Assembly: GCA_023333565.1 (NCBI GenBank)
Contig: JAJKFH010000052.1
Coordinates: 372,001-436,000 of the forward strand
Direction: 5' to 3'
Length of the DNA stretch: 64,000 nucleotides
Source of the DNA: Puffinus mauretanicus
Taxonomy: Eukaryota; Chordata; Aves; Procellariiformes; Procellariidae
A model generated the notes under the pieces. It saw only the letters and a program-made list of their open reading frames with translations. It was not told where the DNA came from and searched no databases. This document shows positions 1 to 13,600 of the stretch, one piece after another. Each line of letters starts with the position of its first letter. The first letter of the stretch is position 1. A program made the position numbers and the translations under genes.

Positions 1-226
1 AGCCTCCTTCCCTCCAAACGAGATAAACCCAGAGTGCTCAGCTGCTCCTCAGAGGACATGCCTTCCAGCCCTTCACCAGGTTGGTTGCCCTCCTCTGGGT
101 GTGTTCAAGGACCTTCACGTCCTTCTCAAATGGTGGGGCCCAGCACTGCACACAGTGCTCAAGGTGAGGCCACACCAATGTTGAATACAGCGGGATAATG
201 ACATGGCCCGCTGTGGCTGATGTTTT
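1..226 (-). mobile_element. CR1 LINE fragment, end of reverse transcriptase region
   Basis: Read on the minus strand, about 41-205 translates to a stretch typical of the C-terminal end of the CR1 reverse-transcriptase [17 protein letters not shown], then [14 protein letters not shown], then [13 protein letters not shown]1 is the dominant non-LTR retrotransposon of birds. The frame runs into a TGA at 38-40. Shifting by one base near 50-65 recovers the expected continuation ([16 protein letters not shown]), so the copy carries a frameshift and is dead. The element is 5'-truncated on its own strand (CR1 similarity fades near 205-226, as usual for CR1) and continues out of the window past position 1. 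It has no function here beyond being a fossil insertion; the family call is from recognition of the motif, the subfamily is not determined. Confidence 0.92.
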
Positions 227-2504
227 AATGTGGGAGGTATTTGAATGAAAGCAATTAACAGTAGAAAAACACCGCCTTCCAACATCACTTTCAAAGTATG
301 TGAAGTATTTCAACTAGTGTTAAAGTTGTATATAAACAGCCAGGAGACTTCTGATGAATTTCACTTAGAAGTAAGCACTGCATTTGTGTCATTAATAAAT
401 GAAAACAAGAAGAAAATGCTTTTCTGTTGTCTTCTGTGGCTTATTCATCCTGCACCTTAAAAAACAAAGCACACAACAAAGTAGTTTTTCATCTTGACTG
501 AAATGCATTTTAAAATTAATTGTTTTACTGGCTTGAAAGCTTCATAAATTGGATTACAATCCCATATATATACCAGCCACGGGTAATGGGTGATCTGGCC
601 TGTTTGTTATCTTTCTAATTATTTTCTCACCTAGCATTTTAATTAAAATAATCCCTGCACTGACATCATAAGCAGAGATGGGCAGGAGCTGAAATATTCT
701 CTCTGCCGTGGGAGAAGATTTGGGCTGAAATTACCAGTTTAAGGGAGATTTACCAAACCTGCACAAAATGCAGATATTGGAACCTGAATTAATTAGCATG
801 GAAATGACTGAGCACAGTTAAATGCATAGGTCTTGTTAATATTCAGTATTGCTACCATGAGAGGAAAGAATAAGAAACGAAAAAGATGGGATAAAATGAG
901 CAAGAACAGGAAGAGAAAAACCAGATGTTTCTTAATCTGTGGTAGTCCTTTCAATAAATTGGCAGGCCATGCTAATGATTCGTAATAGTTTCATTGTAGG
1001 ATATCTGTGTCCAAGGACTTCTGGCTGCATTAGAGGTAATTAATAAATGATTATGCATCTAAGGGCTTTATGCTGTCGTTTAGCACTGCAGCATGTGCCT
1101 TCTTTGGGAAATGGAAAGCAATAACTGAAATTTAGGGGTCTTCGCAGACTCTTTGGTATATATTCTTTCCTTCTTTTTTTGAGCCAAAACTCTGTGTTAA
1201 AAGTAGAAAGCCTTCTCCCAAAGAGCAGGTGCTCAGATATTAGGATTGTGAACATCCTATAACTTCATGGGTGTATGGATAGTGGGACAGATGTACAGTG
1301 ACACAGATGGATGGATTAAACATTTGACATTCATCTCTGCAGAGAAAGATCCTGTTTTGAAATATAAAATGGAACTGAAATAGAAGTAGAGCCTGTGTGA
1401 AATTTCAACCCTGGTGTGCATAGTTACTTTGAACAGAAATATTTGCTACTTTTTTAACAAGCTGGACTCGCAGTATTCTTCTTTTCAAAGGAGAGAGAGA
1501 AAGCAAAAGGAAAAATGCAACTTGTCTTTGAAGAGCAGCAGGAACTCTGGATCATTTATTCCTTGCAGCATTTCCCCTTAAACAGAACTTTTCTGTGGAT
1601 GCTTCAGGCTGAGTTTTTAAATTCGTTCTGGGCTTTATTTTCTGCTTGCTAGGGAACTCCTTTGGAGGCAAGTTTTCTGGCAAAAGTGGGACCCTCAGAA
1701 AGAGAAGAGGGTTAGAAAGATGCTTGTTCCCCAGGAACCAGGCACCCTTCTTCCCTGCTGCTGGTGCCTGTGCCTTCCACCCCTCTCTCCCAGGGGAAGC
1801 TGGCTGCTGCCAGAGGTGAACGAGCACCTCCAGGCACCAACTGCTTCCCCTGGGCATGGAGCTCGCCTTGGCATCGCAGGCAACATGGTAGTAATTTCCA
1901 TACTTTTGTCCTCTGACACTTAATTTGCCGTAAGGTCTCTGCAACGCTCATCTCAGCACACGTGCTCGAGTGGTGCTAAGAAAAGTCCTCTCTTCGTGGG
2001 GTCCCTCGTGTTTCTGGGACACAGAAACTAATAGCAGTGTTGATATTTGAGGAGTGGTATTTCTTCCCAGCTGAGCAGCAGTTATAAAAGAAATATCTTT
2101 TGCATCATGGAATGAAACAAGTATCTTTGTTAAGGGGAAAATACAAGACAGGTTAAAACTGTCAGCCCCAACGTGGGAAGAAAAAAGAATGCGTCCACTG
2201 GCTGATCTGATTAGAGAGAAGGGATCAATGAAGTGTCAGATTAATTTTGCTCTCTGATTAAAACCCTGAAGTACAGAATATTCTTGAAGAAGAGCGTTTC
2301 GAGTCTCATCACTTTGAGTTGAACTCTTTTACCCCTTTCGTACTTCTGACATGAGTGTGCAACTTGCGGAGACAAGGAAAATGAGTGATAATCTGAAGGC
2401 AGGTGTTTAGAAAAGGAAAAGTAATCAATGCTGCATTTTATGCCTTCTGGCTTGGTGGTAATTGATGGAGTGGATGATGATGGTTGGTGTGGCTTTTGGT
2501 GAGA
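227..2504. other. Unique non-coding DNA, no gene seen
   Basis: AT-rich sequence with short, overlapping open frames in several frames and no codon pattern, splice-site set or protein motif that I recognise. The longest frame (minus strand, 1552-1944, 130 codons) overlaps open frames on both strands in a GC-richer patch and resembles no family known to me. The 600-960 part is listed separately as a possible conserved element. Confidence 0.6.
600..960. promoter_or_regulatory. Possible conserved non-coding element with homeodomain-type motifs
   Basis: The block is free of repeats and carries several AT-core motifs of the homeodomain/POU type: TTAATTAAAATAATCC at 639-654 (which includes a bicoid/OTX-type TAATCC at 649-654) and AATTAATTAGCAT near 787-799. 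Such clusters are common in developmental enhancers, but AT-rich DNA also makes them by chance. The call is inference from texture only; no conservation could be measured. Confidence 0.2.
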
Positions 2505-2640
2505 AGACGCCCCGGGCCGAGAGTGCGGAGGGGATGGGTCCATGCGAGCGCCCCAAGTTGGGCAGTTGCAAGCCAGGGCTCAGCCTTCCCCTAGCCGACA
2601 GCATCCCCGGCAGCGCCGGCAGCTAGAAAACAGCGCACGG
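2505..2640. other. Small CpG-rich patch
   Basis: About 12 CpG dinucleotides fall in roughly 135 bases, close to what its GC content predicts. The surrounding DNA is strongly CpG-depleted. Vertebrate DNA keeps CpG where it is unmethylated or recently inserted, so this could be a small orphan CpG island, an alternative promoter or a 5' exon of a non-coding RNA. It is shorter than the usual 200-base island threshold, and no downstream exon is recognisable. Confidence 0.35.
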
Positions 2641-3240
2641 ATCCTTCTTGGACAGCAATAATAACAACAAACCTCATCCAAACCAGCCTGTGGTTTCAGG
2701 TGTGTGTCTGACCCAGGGAGGACCGTGCAACTTGGAGCACTGCCTTTCACCGAGCCGATGCCACTCCAGGGAGAACCCTCCATCTCCACCTCCCGGTGTG
2801 GCGCAGATGTTCCCTGGGCCCTGCCTCACCGCAGGATGGGCTGCCGGAGCTCCTGCAGAGGCTGTCAGATTTCTTTTAGGATGCTAACAACCAAAAGTGA
2901 AATTTTTTAACTGGGCTTTACAAGAGTCAGGCTAAAATAAAATGAGAATCCTGCCCGCCCCTTAGGGCCAGGCAGTGCAGCATGGGGCAGGGCAGCGCCT
3001 GTGCCTCAGCACCTCCAGCCACCCCGCGTGGCTCCTGGGCAGCCCGGGCAGGCACCAGCCCTGCCGCTGGGGCGAGGGGGACAGGCGCCCTCCTGGCCAC
3101 AGGACGTACTGATGCCATGCACACCCAAGGGATACAAATGCATATTTAAGCTAAAAATATTGCCAACATGTCGCTGCCTAGGTAGATCTCCTACTGATAC
3201 CTGTTTGTATCAAGCCAGAGGGCTTGTTGGGGCCCTTTGA
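2641..3240. other. GC-richer non-coding stretch, no gene seen
   Basis: The stretch 2700-3110 is GC-rich with short overlapping open frames on both strands (65-79 codons), as expected when stop codons are rare. No domain, signal peptide or paired splice sites stand out. It may belong with the CpG-rich patch just upstream. Confidence 0.5.
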
Positions 3241-3413
3241 CAAAGTAGTTTCAGAACTGGCATTAATAGTGTCCGCACATGTTGATGGTGACCACATGGT
3301 TACACTGATTGCACAGGGCCTGCAAGAACCGAGCGGGAATCCAATAACCCCCCTTCCTTAATTATAAGTTAGAAACAATATTATAAGTACTGGTTAGGGG
3401 CAACTTTTTTTGG

Positions 3414-3427
3414 AAAAAAAAAAAAAA
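3414..3427 (+). repeat. Poly(A) tract
   Basis: Fourteen uninterrupted A residues follow a TTTTTTTGG run. No upstream retrocopy body or target duplication is recognisable, so this is recorded as a simple repeat only. Confidence 0.9.
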
Positions 3428-4582
3428 TCTTGCACTTGTACGCAGTTGCTAATTCATTAGAATCCTAAGATAAATAATACATCATTACATTTGCAGACAC
3501 ATTTCTAATTGCTTTTTCCTCTTGCTGCCCCAAGCCATGGGTCCTTCATCTGTGTATTAGTACAACTGCTTCTGTTAGGAAAAGCAAAGCCAAAACCCAA
3601 AGAACTGAGGCACATTTCAATGTATTATTTTTCCCTATGTAAAAAAGTTGCATATGATTTCCTAAAAACTTCAAGGCTATAGAAGGAGGGGGAGGACTCA
3701 AAGCTGTATCATCAATTACCTACATTTAGAAGATGTGAACCTAATGAACTGCAGGGAGTGTCAGGCTGGCAAATTAAGAGAGGGCTCAGTTCTGTAGCCT
3801 GTTATGCCCGACTATTGCCCAGACTACTGTCGCCATCCTGCCTTCCTCAGGTGCTGTGGGACTGTGTCCTGCTGGTGCAGTCACTTCCCAGCCTGTGCCA
3901 TGGGTACCCTCGGCTCCTGGCTTGTCCTCCCTCCCAGGGCAGCCGTGCTCCTGCTATTCCCCAACACGCTCACAGTGCTCCCCTCTTTAAAGCTAGGCTT
4001 AATCTGCAGTATTGTTACTGTTGTGTGGAAAAGTTGCATAAGATTCATTGCATTTCAGAAATGAAGACTCCACCCTGAAAGGGGATATTGCATTTGAAAT
4101 ATATCCGGGCTTGGTAATGTTTTAAGTGTAATGCCTCCAGCATTTTTCACTTTCAAGGTGACAGTAATTGAAAGATGGATTCCTGCAATTCTGACATTTA
4201 TAATTCGACTGAGAAAAGGTCAACTTCTTCATGGCACCCTGTTTAAACCGGTAGAACGGCATGGAAATGTCACATTGTCTTTCTGATAGTGTCACCAGTG
4301 CTTTGATTAACAACAGGTTCAATCTGTAATGCAGAATAAAACCCAAATACCACAAATAGCTCAATAAGAGTGGCTGAGAGATCAGTAGAAAGACTTCCCT
4401 TGACTCCACTAGTTTGGGGATCTGGTCTAATTGAAACACTGAGAAAAAGAGAAATTGGTGTCATTATTCAGAAATGCATTATTTAGGCCTGAAGGAGTTC
4501 GGGCCCCTTCCCCCTTGTTCAGGAGCCCAATAGCTGGAGAGGAACCCTCTGTGGGAAGACCCCACAGGTGTCCTGGCCCTGG

Positions 4583-4602
4583 GGGTGCTAATGGGTGCTA
4601 AT
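4583..4602 (+). repeat. Two-copy tandem 10-mer
   Basis: The decamer GGGTGCTAAT occurs twice in direct succession, followed by GGG. It is a recent slippage-type duplication with no evident role. Confidence 0.9.
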
Positions 4603-7600
4603 GGGCCAGTTGGCCCCAACCAGCCTCACCTGGGACCCCCACGCCCTGCCGTGGCCCCTCAGTGCTATTTAGGCTCAGCTCGGGGCTGTGCTCCTTTCCT
4701 TGTCTGTGCTGCAGGAGCACTGGTCCCAGCTCCACCACAGCCTGGCCATGGGTATCACGACTGGCTCAGCTGGAAGTTTGCCACGAGAGCTTGGTGAGTC
4801 GCTTGGGTCTCCTACTGCTGAATTGTCCTGTTTTGGCTAATTGTAGTGGTGCTGGGAGGTTAAATCTCAAAGTAACTTCTAAAATCCTGTGCTGGAGGCT
4901 AAATAGCATAGTTGTAGAAAGCTGGAGTGATGCCCCTTATATGGCCAACCAGCTACAACGGCTGGGCTTCCCCTGTAGATGTTTTTCAATGTTAATTTTA
5001 GTTCCATTGATTGCCCCCCTCCCCCCCTTACACCTTTTTCCTGTGAAGTTTCAGCCTCTGTTTTTATGAGGGGAGTTCATGGGGTGGAGTGTGCTTGCTG
5101 CCTAGCTTCTGCATCAAAACAGATTTGTGGCCCTGGAAACACTTCAGGTGTCTTAGTGGGCCTCTCTCCCTTGCAGCTCTTGCTTTGTTTGCATCTTCTG
5201 TGCCATTGCAGCAGTACGCTACTCCTGCCTCACACTGTCTGCAGATTGAATGTATGCTTGATCAACTCTTCCAGCACATAATGGTATTTGAAACGTGGCT
5301 ATGCATTACTGGATGAAGAGTGTGGTGAACAGATGACAGTTTTCTTTGTATTTAATCCAAACAATTATTTACATACTGAAAGGAATAGTGCTGAGCTCTG
5401 AAGATGGGGAAAGCTGAAAATTATCTGAAATACAGATTCTTGAACTCAACTGAAGCTGTCTCTGCTGATGGGGTAAATTAGAGCATCAATTTTGAGCAGA
5501 GATGCTCAGAGAAACTTCCTTTCCTGAGAAAATTGAGGGGTGAGGCCTGCAGCTTCATTTGCTAGTAGCTTTTACAGAAGATCTGCTTACTCTATCTGTG
5601 GACATTGCAGCTAAAGATCTAGCTTTCCAGCTTGTGCATGATCTGAAGCTTTGCAGTTGAACGTGAGGATGAATTTGGAGAATGTTAATGGCAAGCTGCT
5701 GAGTGCCCTTGCTGGCGGTAACAGCCTCTCTCTGTGCCTGCCTGGGGAGGCAAGGGCCCCACTTTGCTTCCCGTGCTGTGGGAAAACTGGGATTGTGGGG
5801 TCACAAAACCTTCAGTGCAGGTGGAGGTGGAATTTGTGTAATAGGAAGTTTATTTCCCATAAACTTCAGGAAGAGCTGAGCAGTTTGCAAGGTGTCTGGC
5901 AAAGCAAACATCAGCTTCCATCAGCATCTTGCAAAGGATCAGACTATTAAGTTACTGCTGGCTACACAGACAAAATACTGTGACATCCTGTGACAGCTTA
6001 TGTTAGAAGACTGTATAATCCTCTGTGTGTGGACCTTCTTTGCTGGAATAATTTTATCTGACAAAAGCCAACCTTCAAGCATTTTTAGGAAAAAAGTGAA
6101 GTGCTGCCAGATAGGGGAGGCTTCATGGGGTTTATATAATATTTTGCATCAACTGACTTTTCTGAAAGACAATCTCTTGTTGCAATAGTTTATCTTCAAC
6201 TTCCAATTTTCAGAATGATTGTGAACCAAGTATCACATGTCAGGAAACATTTTCCACTGACTTACTTAGTGCTGCATGTTTCTATTTATAGATTCACTGT
6301 TTTTGTTTTTCTAACACACTTTGCTGTCAAATACTTTCAATAATTCAGGAAATATAAACAACAAAAGTTGCTGGGCATGTTAGAAGTGCTGTCAGGGGAA
6401 AAATATATCCTGGACCATCAATCTCCAGGGTTGGAGAGTTTTATAGGGAAAATCCCCTATTAATAGAGTAGAAAAAGTTAAGGTGACACTTTAAGAGGCT
6501 AGAAATTGATATCTGTAAAGAGTCAGCCTGGTGTGAAGGCAGGCATATAGATGCAGTACACAATGTGGGGGAGAAATTTTTGTATGCAGTCTGCATCTGC
6601 CTTAACTCATTCAGCTTGTTCCACGGGCTTTGCATGTGGAGCTGAAGTGCTTCTCTTCTATTCACCATTTGTGCAACTCTGTTTCCATGTCTGTGATTTA
6701 ACAATTTAGGACTGTAAGTGGGTTCAAAACCTGTGTTGACATTCATAGAAAATCATTGTAGACCAAGAAATGCAAAAACGTCTGACTCAAAAAGCCCAAG
6801 TGGCAGAGTGGAGGCCCCAAGAACATATTGGGAAAGTATCACTGTAAACTTTTTACAGCTATGTACTCTTTTTACAGGTATCCTATGACCCTTAGTGTTG
6901 CCAATTCACTTGTCATGAGTTTTTTTAATTGCTTGAACATCTTGGGAATCAGCAGAATGGGTGGATAAGTACAGGTTTGCATGTCATCACCAGATCAGAA
7001 GGGCTGTGGGCTCCCACTTCCTTTGAACTGAAAGATCTGAGACATCTTGCTCTTCTACTCTGCAAGCAAGTCTATTAACATTTGACTTTCATACCTAGAA
7101 CATTATCAGAATGACAAATTTCTTGACAGCTGCTTGCTCAAATTGTCAACTGGCATGTTCCAGTAAATTGTTGAGAGGTACTTGAGGTTGAATGTATAAT
7201 GAGACAGCCTCTTGGTGCATGTGGGCATGATTGTTCCCATTTTTCTTCCCATTTGTATAAAATGTGGCTGTCCTGCTGTTATTCATTTGCATAGACATGG
7301 TTTGAATTGGAGTTAAGATCCTGAATGCAATTTGAATTGCTCTGAATTTAAGTCTGTTTACACAGAAGTAAGTGTTTTGTGTGCTCGATGGTGGTCTGAA
7401 TGTGCCGCCATCCCTAGGGCTATGCTTAGAGGAAGGACGGGAAGACCTTTTGGAATCTCATTAATTAGCATCACTGTTCCTTGGTGAGACTAGTCATTTT
7501 CAAAGACCTGGATTCCTCTCCTCTATCTTAATCCCTTTAGAACAAACCGTTCTGTTGGATTGTCTGTACTGCAGCAGATACTGCCGAAACTCGGTGGAAC

Positions 7601-10600
7601 GGACCATAGACAGTCTTATTTTACTTGATAGAAAAGCTGCACCTCAGCTAGCCGCTTGTGTGTCATTGGGTAGGCTTTTTTAGTTTACAAGTATTTTTGA
7701 GAGCATGAATATTCTCACTGACTTCTAACAACTTTAAGAATCTGTGCAGTCTGAATAAAGGCATATTTATTCAAGATCAGTGTGAAGTGCCACACTAAGT
7801 ACAAGAAAACCTGTACCCTTACAGGCTTTACAACCTGCCAACTCGATTGGATAATCGCTACAGTGTCTTTTATCTAGGATGTCTTTTCCTGTGTGTTGCT
7901 GATTTCCTTATTGCTCCCACTTTAGTTGCTGGATGATTCTATCTCCTTTTTATATTCCAGCAGGATTTCTAGTACCCAGAGAGATCCAGGTAAAAAGCTC
8001 TGTCTGGATTCAGGAATACACAAAACTTGATAAAACTTTGTGAACTGGAAACAAATTCTGTGTCCTGCAGCTCACCCAGCTGGAAACATCTGAGTCTGCT
8101 GATTATGAAGTAAGCTAATAGCTGAAAAGTATCCCTCAAATCACCTGACAAATATCTTAATTAGAGATTTTAAAGAAAAGTAATCTTCTAAATGAGCTGC
8201 TGATAGCAAGAACACTTTAAAAAGTGTCTCAGTAGTAGGGGGTTAATCTCTCTTCTGCTCTCATGGTGTCACCTTCTTATATGGGTAGCACATAAATATG
8301 CATCATTACATGCTTCTAGTAGGAAGCTATAAAAATGGACACCATGCAAATATTTATTATGGCTGAGGAAAACAGGGACCCTTTCTGTTCCTCACTGCTG
8401 AACAGTGAGGGATGGATGCAGCATCAGCTTCCCTGGTGAGCAGCAGCACAGGGAAAGGCAATTATGAAGAAATATGCACCTGCAGTGGAGGAAAAGTAGA
8501 AGTTTAAGAGGGCTGGAGGAAGGATGCTGAAGCCTGATTAACAAAGTCCCTGGACTACTGCAGCCATGCATCTGAACACTCAACTGTTCAGAAGATCCAC
8601 TTTGAGCAGCTTTTGGTCAAAGCACCTGCTGTCTCTGAATAAATGAAGAAATGATCATTTAATGACATCACAGTGAGCTTGAACTATTATCTTAATTTCT
8701 GTTCTATGTCTATGGTTTGGACCAAAGGGATGCCAATCTGACTGTTGTGAAGTGCTACAGTAGTAAACACCATTAACCATTAGTGATTAAAGTTTTTCTA
8801 AGTGGTAAGCATTGCCACTGTTATTGCTAGCTCTTTTCGTTCCTTGCTGCTGTTTCTAAATATTTGAGCAAATGCAGGATAAAATGATTCATGATTTATT
8901 TCTTTAACAATTTTGTGCTAAAATCAATGGTTTGAATGTAGGTGAAATAAAACTACTAGGGAAAAGTCTTTTCATCCATGGGCTGGACTAGTTTAAAAAA
9001 AGACTGAAAAGATGTAGGGTGTGAAGCAGAGGTAGCAAATCTTCTTTTAAGAGGTTGGGAATGTTTTGTCCTGTGCTAACACTTGAGTACCATGTGCTCT
9101 GTCCTGTGGTATTGTTTAACCTCCACCCCTCCTCTGGCTAGTAGCTATCTGCTCCTTTCCTTTCTCCATAAAGCACCTTTCTCCCAAATTATCTGATTAA
9201 CACAGTGAATTTAAGCATTTAAGCAAATGCAGTAAACTGTATTTGAGTTCTGTGGGTCCCATTTGTAACCACAAGAGTGGCTAAAAGTACTTGAAAGTCT
9301 GTTTTCCCTAAGTGTACTTTTTATAAAAAGGTATTTTCTTTATCAACATGCCTTTCTTGCACCCTGAGAAACAATGCCACTTAACACCATGAGCTAATGA
9401 GTCAGATATCAAGTCAGGTAATGTTGTGCTGCTGTTGCACCAGTATTTATGGTGTCCCCTTTGAACTTCACTGCCTATGTGAATTGTGCAATTAAACTCT
9501 GATGGCTATTGAAGTTTTGGAATGCAATTCCTTTATTTACAAACATGAAGAAATTGAGTGGAGGCTTGAATTAAAAGCTCATCAAACCAGGACAGAAACT
9601 TGTTTACAGAATTATTATAATGATATATTGTAAATTAATAATTCCAACATACCTAAAATAAATACATGTATGTAGCTCCATTTTAATTTTCATCTCTCAT
9701 GAATTAGAGCTTTGCTGCAACTCTGTGTTGGGTAAATGACACTTTCCCACTACATTCAGTAAGAGTGTGATCCAGTGTGGAGTGCTCCACATAATTACCA
9801 GGGGAGTGATCTTCTTAGCTTTTCCAAGATAATATTTACGTGAAAGAAATATGCTCTGTAACTGATAGGAAACAGTGGGTTTTTTGAGATGCTCTCCTGA
9901 TTTGTATGGTAAGTAATCTTAAATTGTACACCCGTTTTAAAAATACAATTTGCAGAGCATATGAATAGCACTCAGTGGGGTATGCAAGTTCTCATTTGTG
10001 TGGGACTTTCAGGTTTTTTGACATTTTTTTATCTGGCCTAGGAAACTCTAGATAGAAAAGAAAAGTTTCTTGACATGTTCAGATTTGATTTGTTTAAGTG
10101 TTACTTAATTTGTTAATTTGTTTATTATATTACATAGCAAAATGAAGATGTTTTTAACATTTAGTTCTGAAAATGTTAAAACATACCACTTTTTTCCCTA
10201 AACTAAATTTCAATAAAAGCATGACACATTTGCAGTGCATTAGAGGTTTTGATAGAACTGGACTTTTTAGTAGTGGGTCTGACTTTCAGACCTGCTCAAA
10301 GAATGAGGTGTGTAGATATCCCACTCTAAGTATGGCTAAGGATGTTATTTTTCTTCATTCAAATCATGTGTCAGAAAGAAGCACAATCGGTTTGAAGTTA
10401 TGGAAAAACTCTTCCCTAGATTACGCAAGAAAAAAATTTTATTAACTGAAATTAGGAAAAGTGGGGAAGATACATAATGCTGAAAACTCTACCCATTATT
10501 TTGAAGTTATTCCCTTTTCTGGAGGCTAAAAATGTGTAGGCAGAACTAGAGGTAATTCACTACTTTTCTTTTACCCAAATTATTGTGAGTCCATTTCCAT

Positions 10601-13600
10601 AGTGGTTAATGCCTAATTCCCAATGACAATACAATGTCCCCTGTACTTTTCCAGGAAAGATAGTTATTATGATTATTAGCCAAGAATAACTGCACGGAAT
10701 GCTAGTTCACTGTTTGGTGTCTTAGACGAGTGAGAAAATGAAAGACTGGCCTTGAAGTAACATGATGGGCAGTGAGCAACCTCTGTTCCTGTCAATCTGT
10801 GTGACACAGTGCTCCGGCGCTGCACCTCAGTTCGTGATCCAGCTCAGCCTGATGTGTCGGGATGCACTGTTGCTCTTCCTTCTGCTGGGTACTTCAGATT
10901 TTTTGACATTAATACCTTTATGACTTTGTTTTTAGAGGCAGTCAGCCATCAGGAACAACATCTCATGCATGCCTGTATGACATTTACTACCTTTGTAGAT
11001 ATCAAACACATTGAACAAAATGCTAGCACAGCCTGAAATCTTGACACTTACTGAAATGGTGCAGAAAGGGATCACTTAGTCAGAAGGTGGCATTTCTGAA
11101 TTAACAAAAAGCACTCCAGTAGACATCAGGAATGGGATATGTCACCAGACTCCAGAGATCAATAGGGTAGAAATCCCAGACCTGAGCCTGATGTATCGAT
11201 TCACTGAATTTTTAATATCTACAAAGAGAAATGAACTATCTGTCATGCAGTTCTTTGCATCCTAAGGTAGACCTTTAAATTGGTCAAATGACTTGTGCTC
11301 TAGTGTGCCTGTTTCTAATTATGCCATTGATTAGAAAGCAAGGTTGAGCTAACCTGCTTGCCTGTAGATTTGTGTCACCAGTGTTTTGAAGTCAGATTTG
11401 AAGCCCCCACTCCAAAAGGGACTGGATGCAAAACAGTTTGGTCAGTGGAATATTCCCCAGATGGACCTCAGTGTTTGCTACAGCTCTCATTCCTACTCAT
11501 GAGCTTTTTGGAGATTTGTGGTAACTGCATCAGATAAAAGGTGCAATCTCTCTGGGATAACTACTTGTACACTTGTTGATATTCCCTTGGGAGTTTGAGG
11601 CTGTGAATCATTGTTAATGGTTTGGAGAAGGCAGAAAATTCTTAGCACATTCTGAAGTGTTATCAGTAAACATGTGCTATTAAAATGATTGGCAGTTGGT
11701 ACAGCATATTTGTGGTGATGGGTAAGATTGAACAATTGCAGGTCTTAAAATAATGCTGAAATACAAACCTGTTCTCCTATGATCCTCTTAATTACCATAT
11801 GTAACTTCTATTACCAAAGAGTGTATAAATGTACATGTGCTATGTAGACATCCCCACATATTTCTGAATGTTTTCTTAACTGATCAACGAAATAATGGTG
11901 TGTTGAGATTAGATACAGGAAGTTTGACCCTTGAAGGTTAATATTTTTTGAATTAATTGGATGATCCACTGGGGAATTTCTCAGAGGAAGGTAATTACAT
12001 TTCTTTTTTGGTAAATTGAGTGCTTCACTAGTTTAACAGATTTTTTTTTTTTCCTAGGGAAATATGTGGTAGAATATAATGTTCTTTAACTCTTTCAAAG
12101 AGCAGAAGCTTGTTCCTTCTATTGAGATGATGCTTCAGAGTTTCTAGGAGAAGCCGTTTTCTTGTATGAGCATTTAGACATAATTTAAGACATGCATTTA
12201 TTTTCAGTAGTAGATTGACTGTCTCAGTGTACTCTTGACACAGTTTGATATTTAACATGTCTGAATACCTTCAAAAAGAGCCCTTTAATGATAGCTGCTT
12301 TTTTCCCTCCTTTGCATCTGTGCCTGACCTCCTTAGTCTTACCTTCCTTAGACTAAATTGTTCTTTCACCTCTTTTTCCTAACCAATTTTTTGAGACTTC
12401 AGATCATTTCCCTTTGGATTCTTTCCAGTTGATGTTTTGCAGCAACACCATGTTGCTGACTCATGTTCCATCTATCATCCACAATAATTGCCAGATGCTT
12501 TCCTGCATGACTGCTGCATAGGCAGTTTGGTTCTCACCCTGTATTTGTACCACTGGTTATTCCTGCCTTTTTCCTATTGACTGGCTGGGGGGGCAACCTG
12601 AGAAGCAGAAAAGGCCTTGATGCTATGCAAGCACTGTTCAGCAATAGCTGAAGCACCCCTGTGCTATCAGGTCACAAATCCAGCACACAGCACCATTCGG
12701 TTTTATGGTGTCAATTATCCATGTCTTAAAAAGATCCAGAGGGAATAATGAGCAAGATCATCTTTAACTCCTGTATGGTCCTTTCTGTGACTTGGATAAA
12801 GTATAGAGAGGCTAATGACAGTGAAAGTTATTGTGTTAATCATTACTAACACATTGAATTTGGGAGCTACAATTCTGTATCTCCTGATAATGAAAAGACA
12901 CGAATTCAGTTACTTCTGAGGTCTGATGTTCCCAGACACCCTGCTTGTACCATGCAAGATGATGTGACCATCTGCCTCTCCTTCTTGTGAATCAGTCTCC
13001 TCAAAGAGGAGGGAAGAGCATTGTTCCTAAAATAGCAGTGGCTGAACAATAGTAAGTGGCTTTGATTTTTTTCATCCTCAAAAGCAAAGAAACACAAGGC
13101 AGGGTGTCCTTTGTATTCAGCACTTACATGTTCACCAAAAGTTGCGTTCAAGGCTGAGCTTTTAGCTGTGGACCTATCTGCAGCATACAGATGTGTCAAA
13201 GTTTAAAACTCGATAATGGCAGTATTGTCTCAGCACAGGCAAAATTCTTGATCGATTATAGCTGAATGAACAGGATATTTAACAGTTTTCCACATGAAAT
13301 TCCCTATGTCCATATGTACACAGCTGACAACACTTAAAAGAACTACTAGCTTCAGTGGGCAAGCCACAGTTGCTCTAATAAACACAGAGCTGTCATAAAC
13401 TATGATTTGGCTTTGATAGGTTTAGGGTGGGTTCCTATAGCAGCTCAACATGTGTTTTGTGTGCTTTCTAGGATGAAGTTAGTGGGGAAACCAGGAAAAT
13501 CTTTGACCAGCATGGGGTAACCTAGCAACAGGATAACACTTCAGAATCACTTTTTCCTCTTTAGCATCACACCTGCTTAACGAGCCATTCTGGGGCTGAC

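Larger units (their letters stand above)
3241..13600. other. Unique non-coding DNA, no gene seen
   Basis: Mostly AT-rich sequence without recognisable exons or interspersed repeats. Open frames reach about 135 codons (4662-5069) and overlap one another. Small simple repeats occur: a 14-base A tract at 3414-3427, a tandem 10-mer at 4583-4602, a C-rich pyrimidine tract near 5011-5030 and a 12-base T tract at 12041-12052. Old repeats too decayed to recognise by eye may be present. Confidence 0.55.

Noticed and set aside
12041..12058. T tract followed by CCTAGG as a splice acceptor
   Set aside because: The sequence fits an acceptor, but the following DNA has early stops in the frames I read and no donor or conserved coding pattern.
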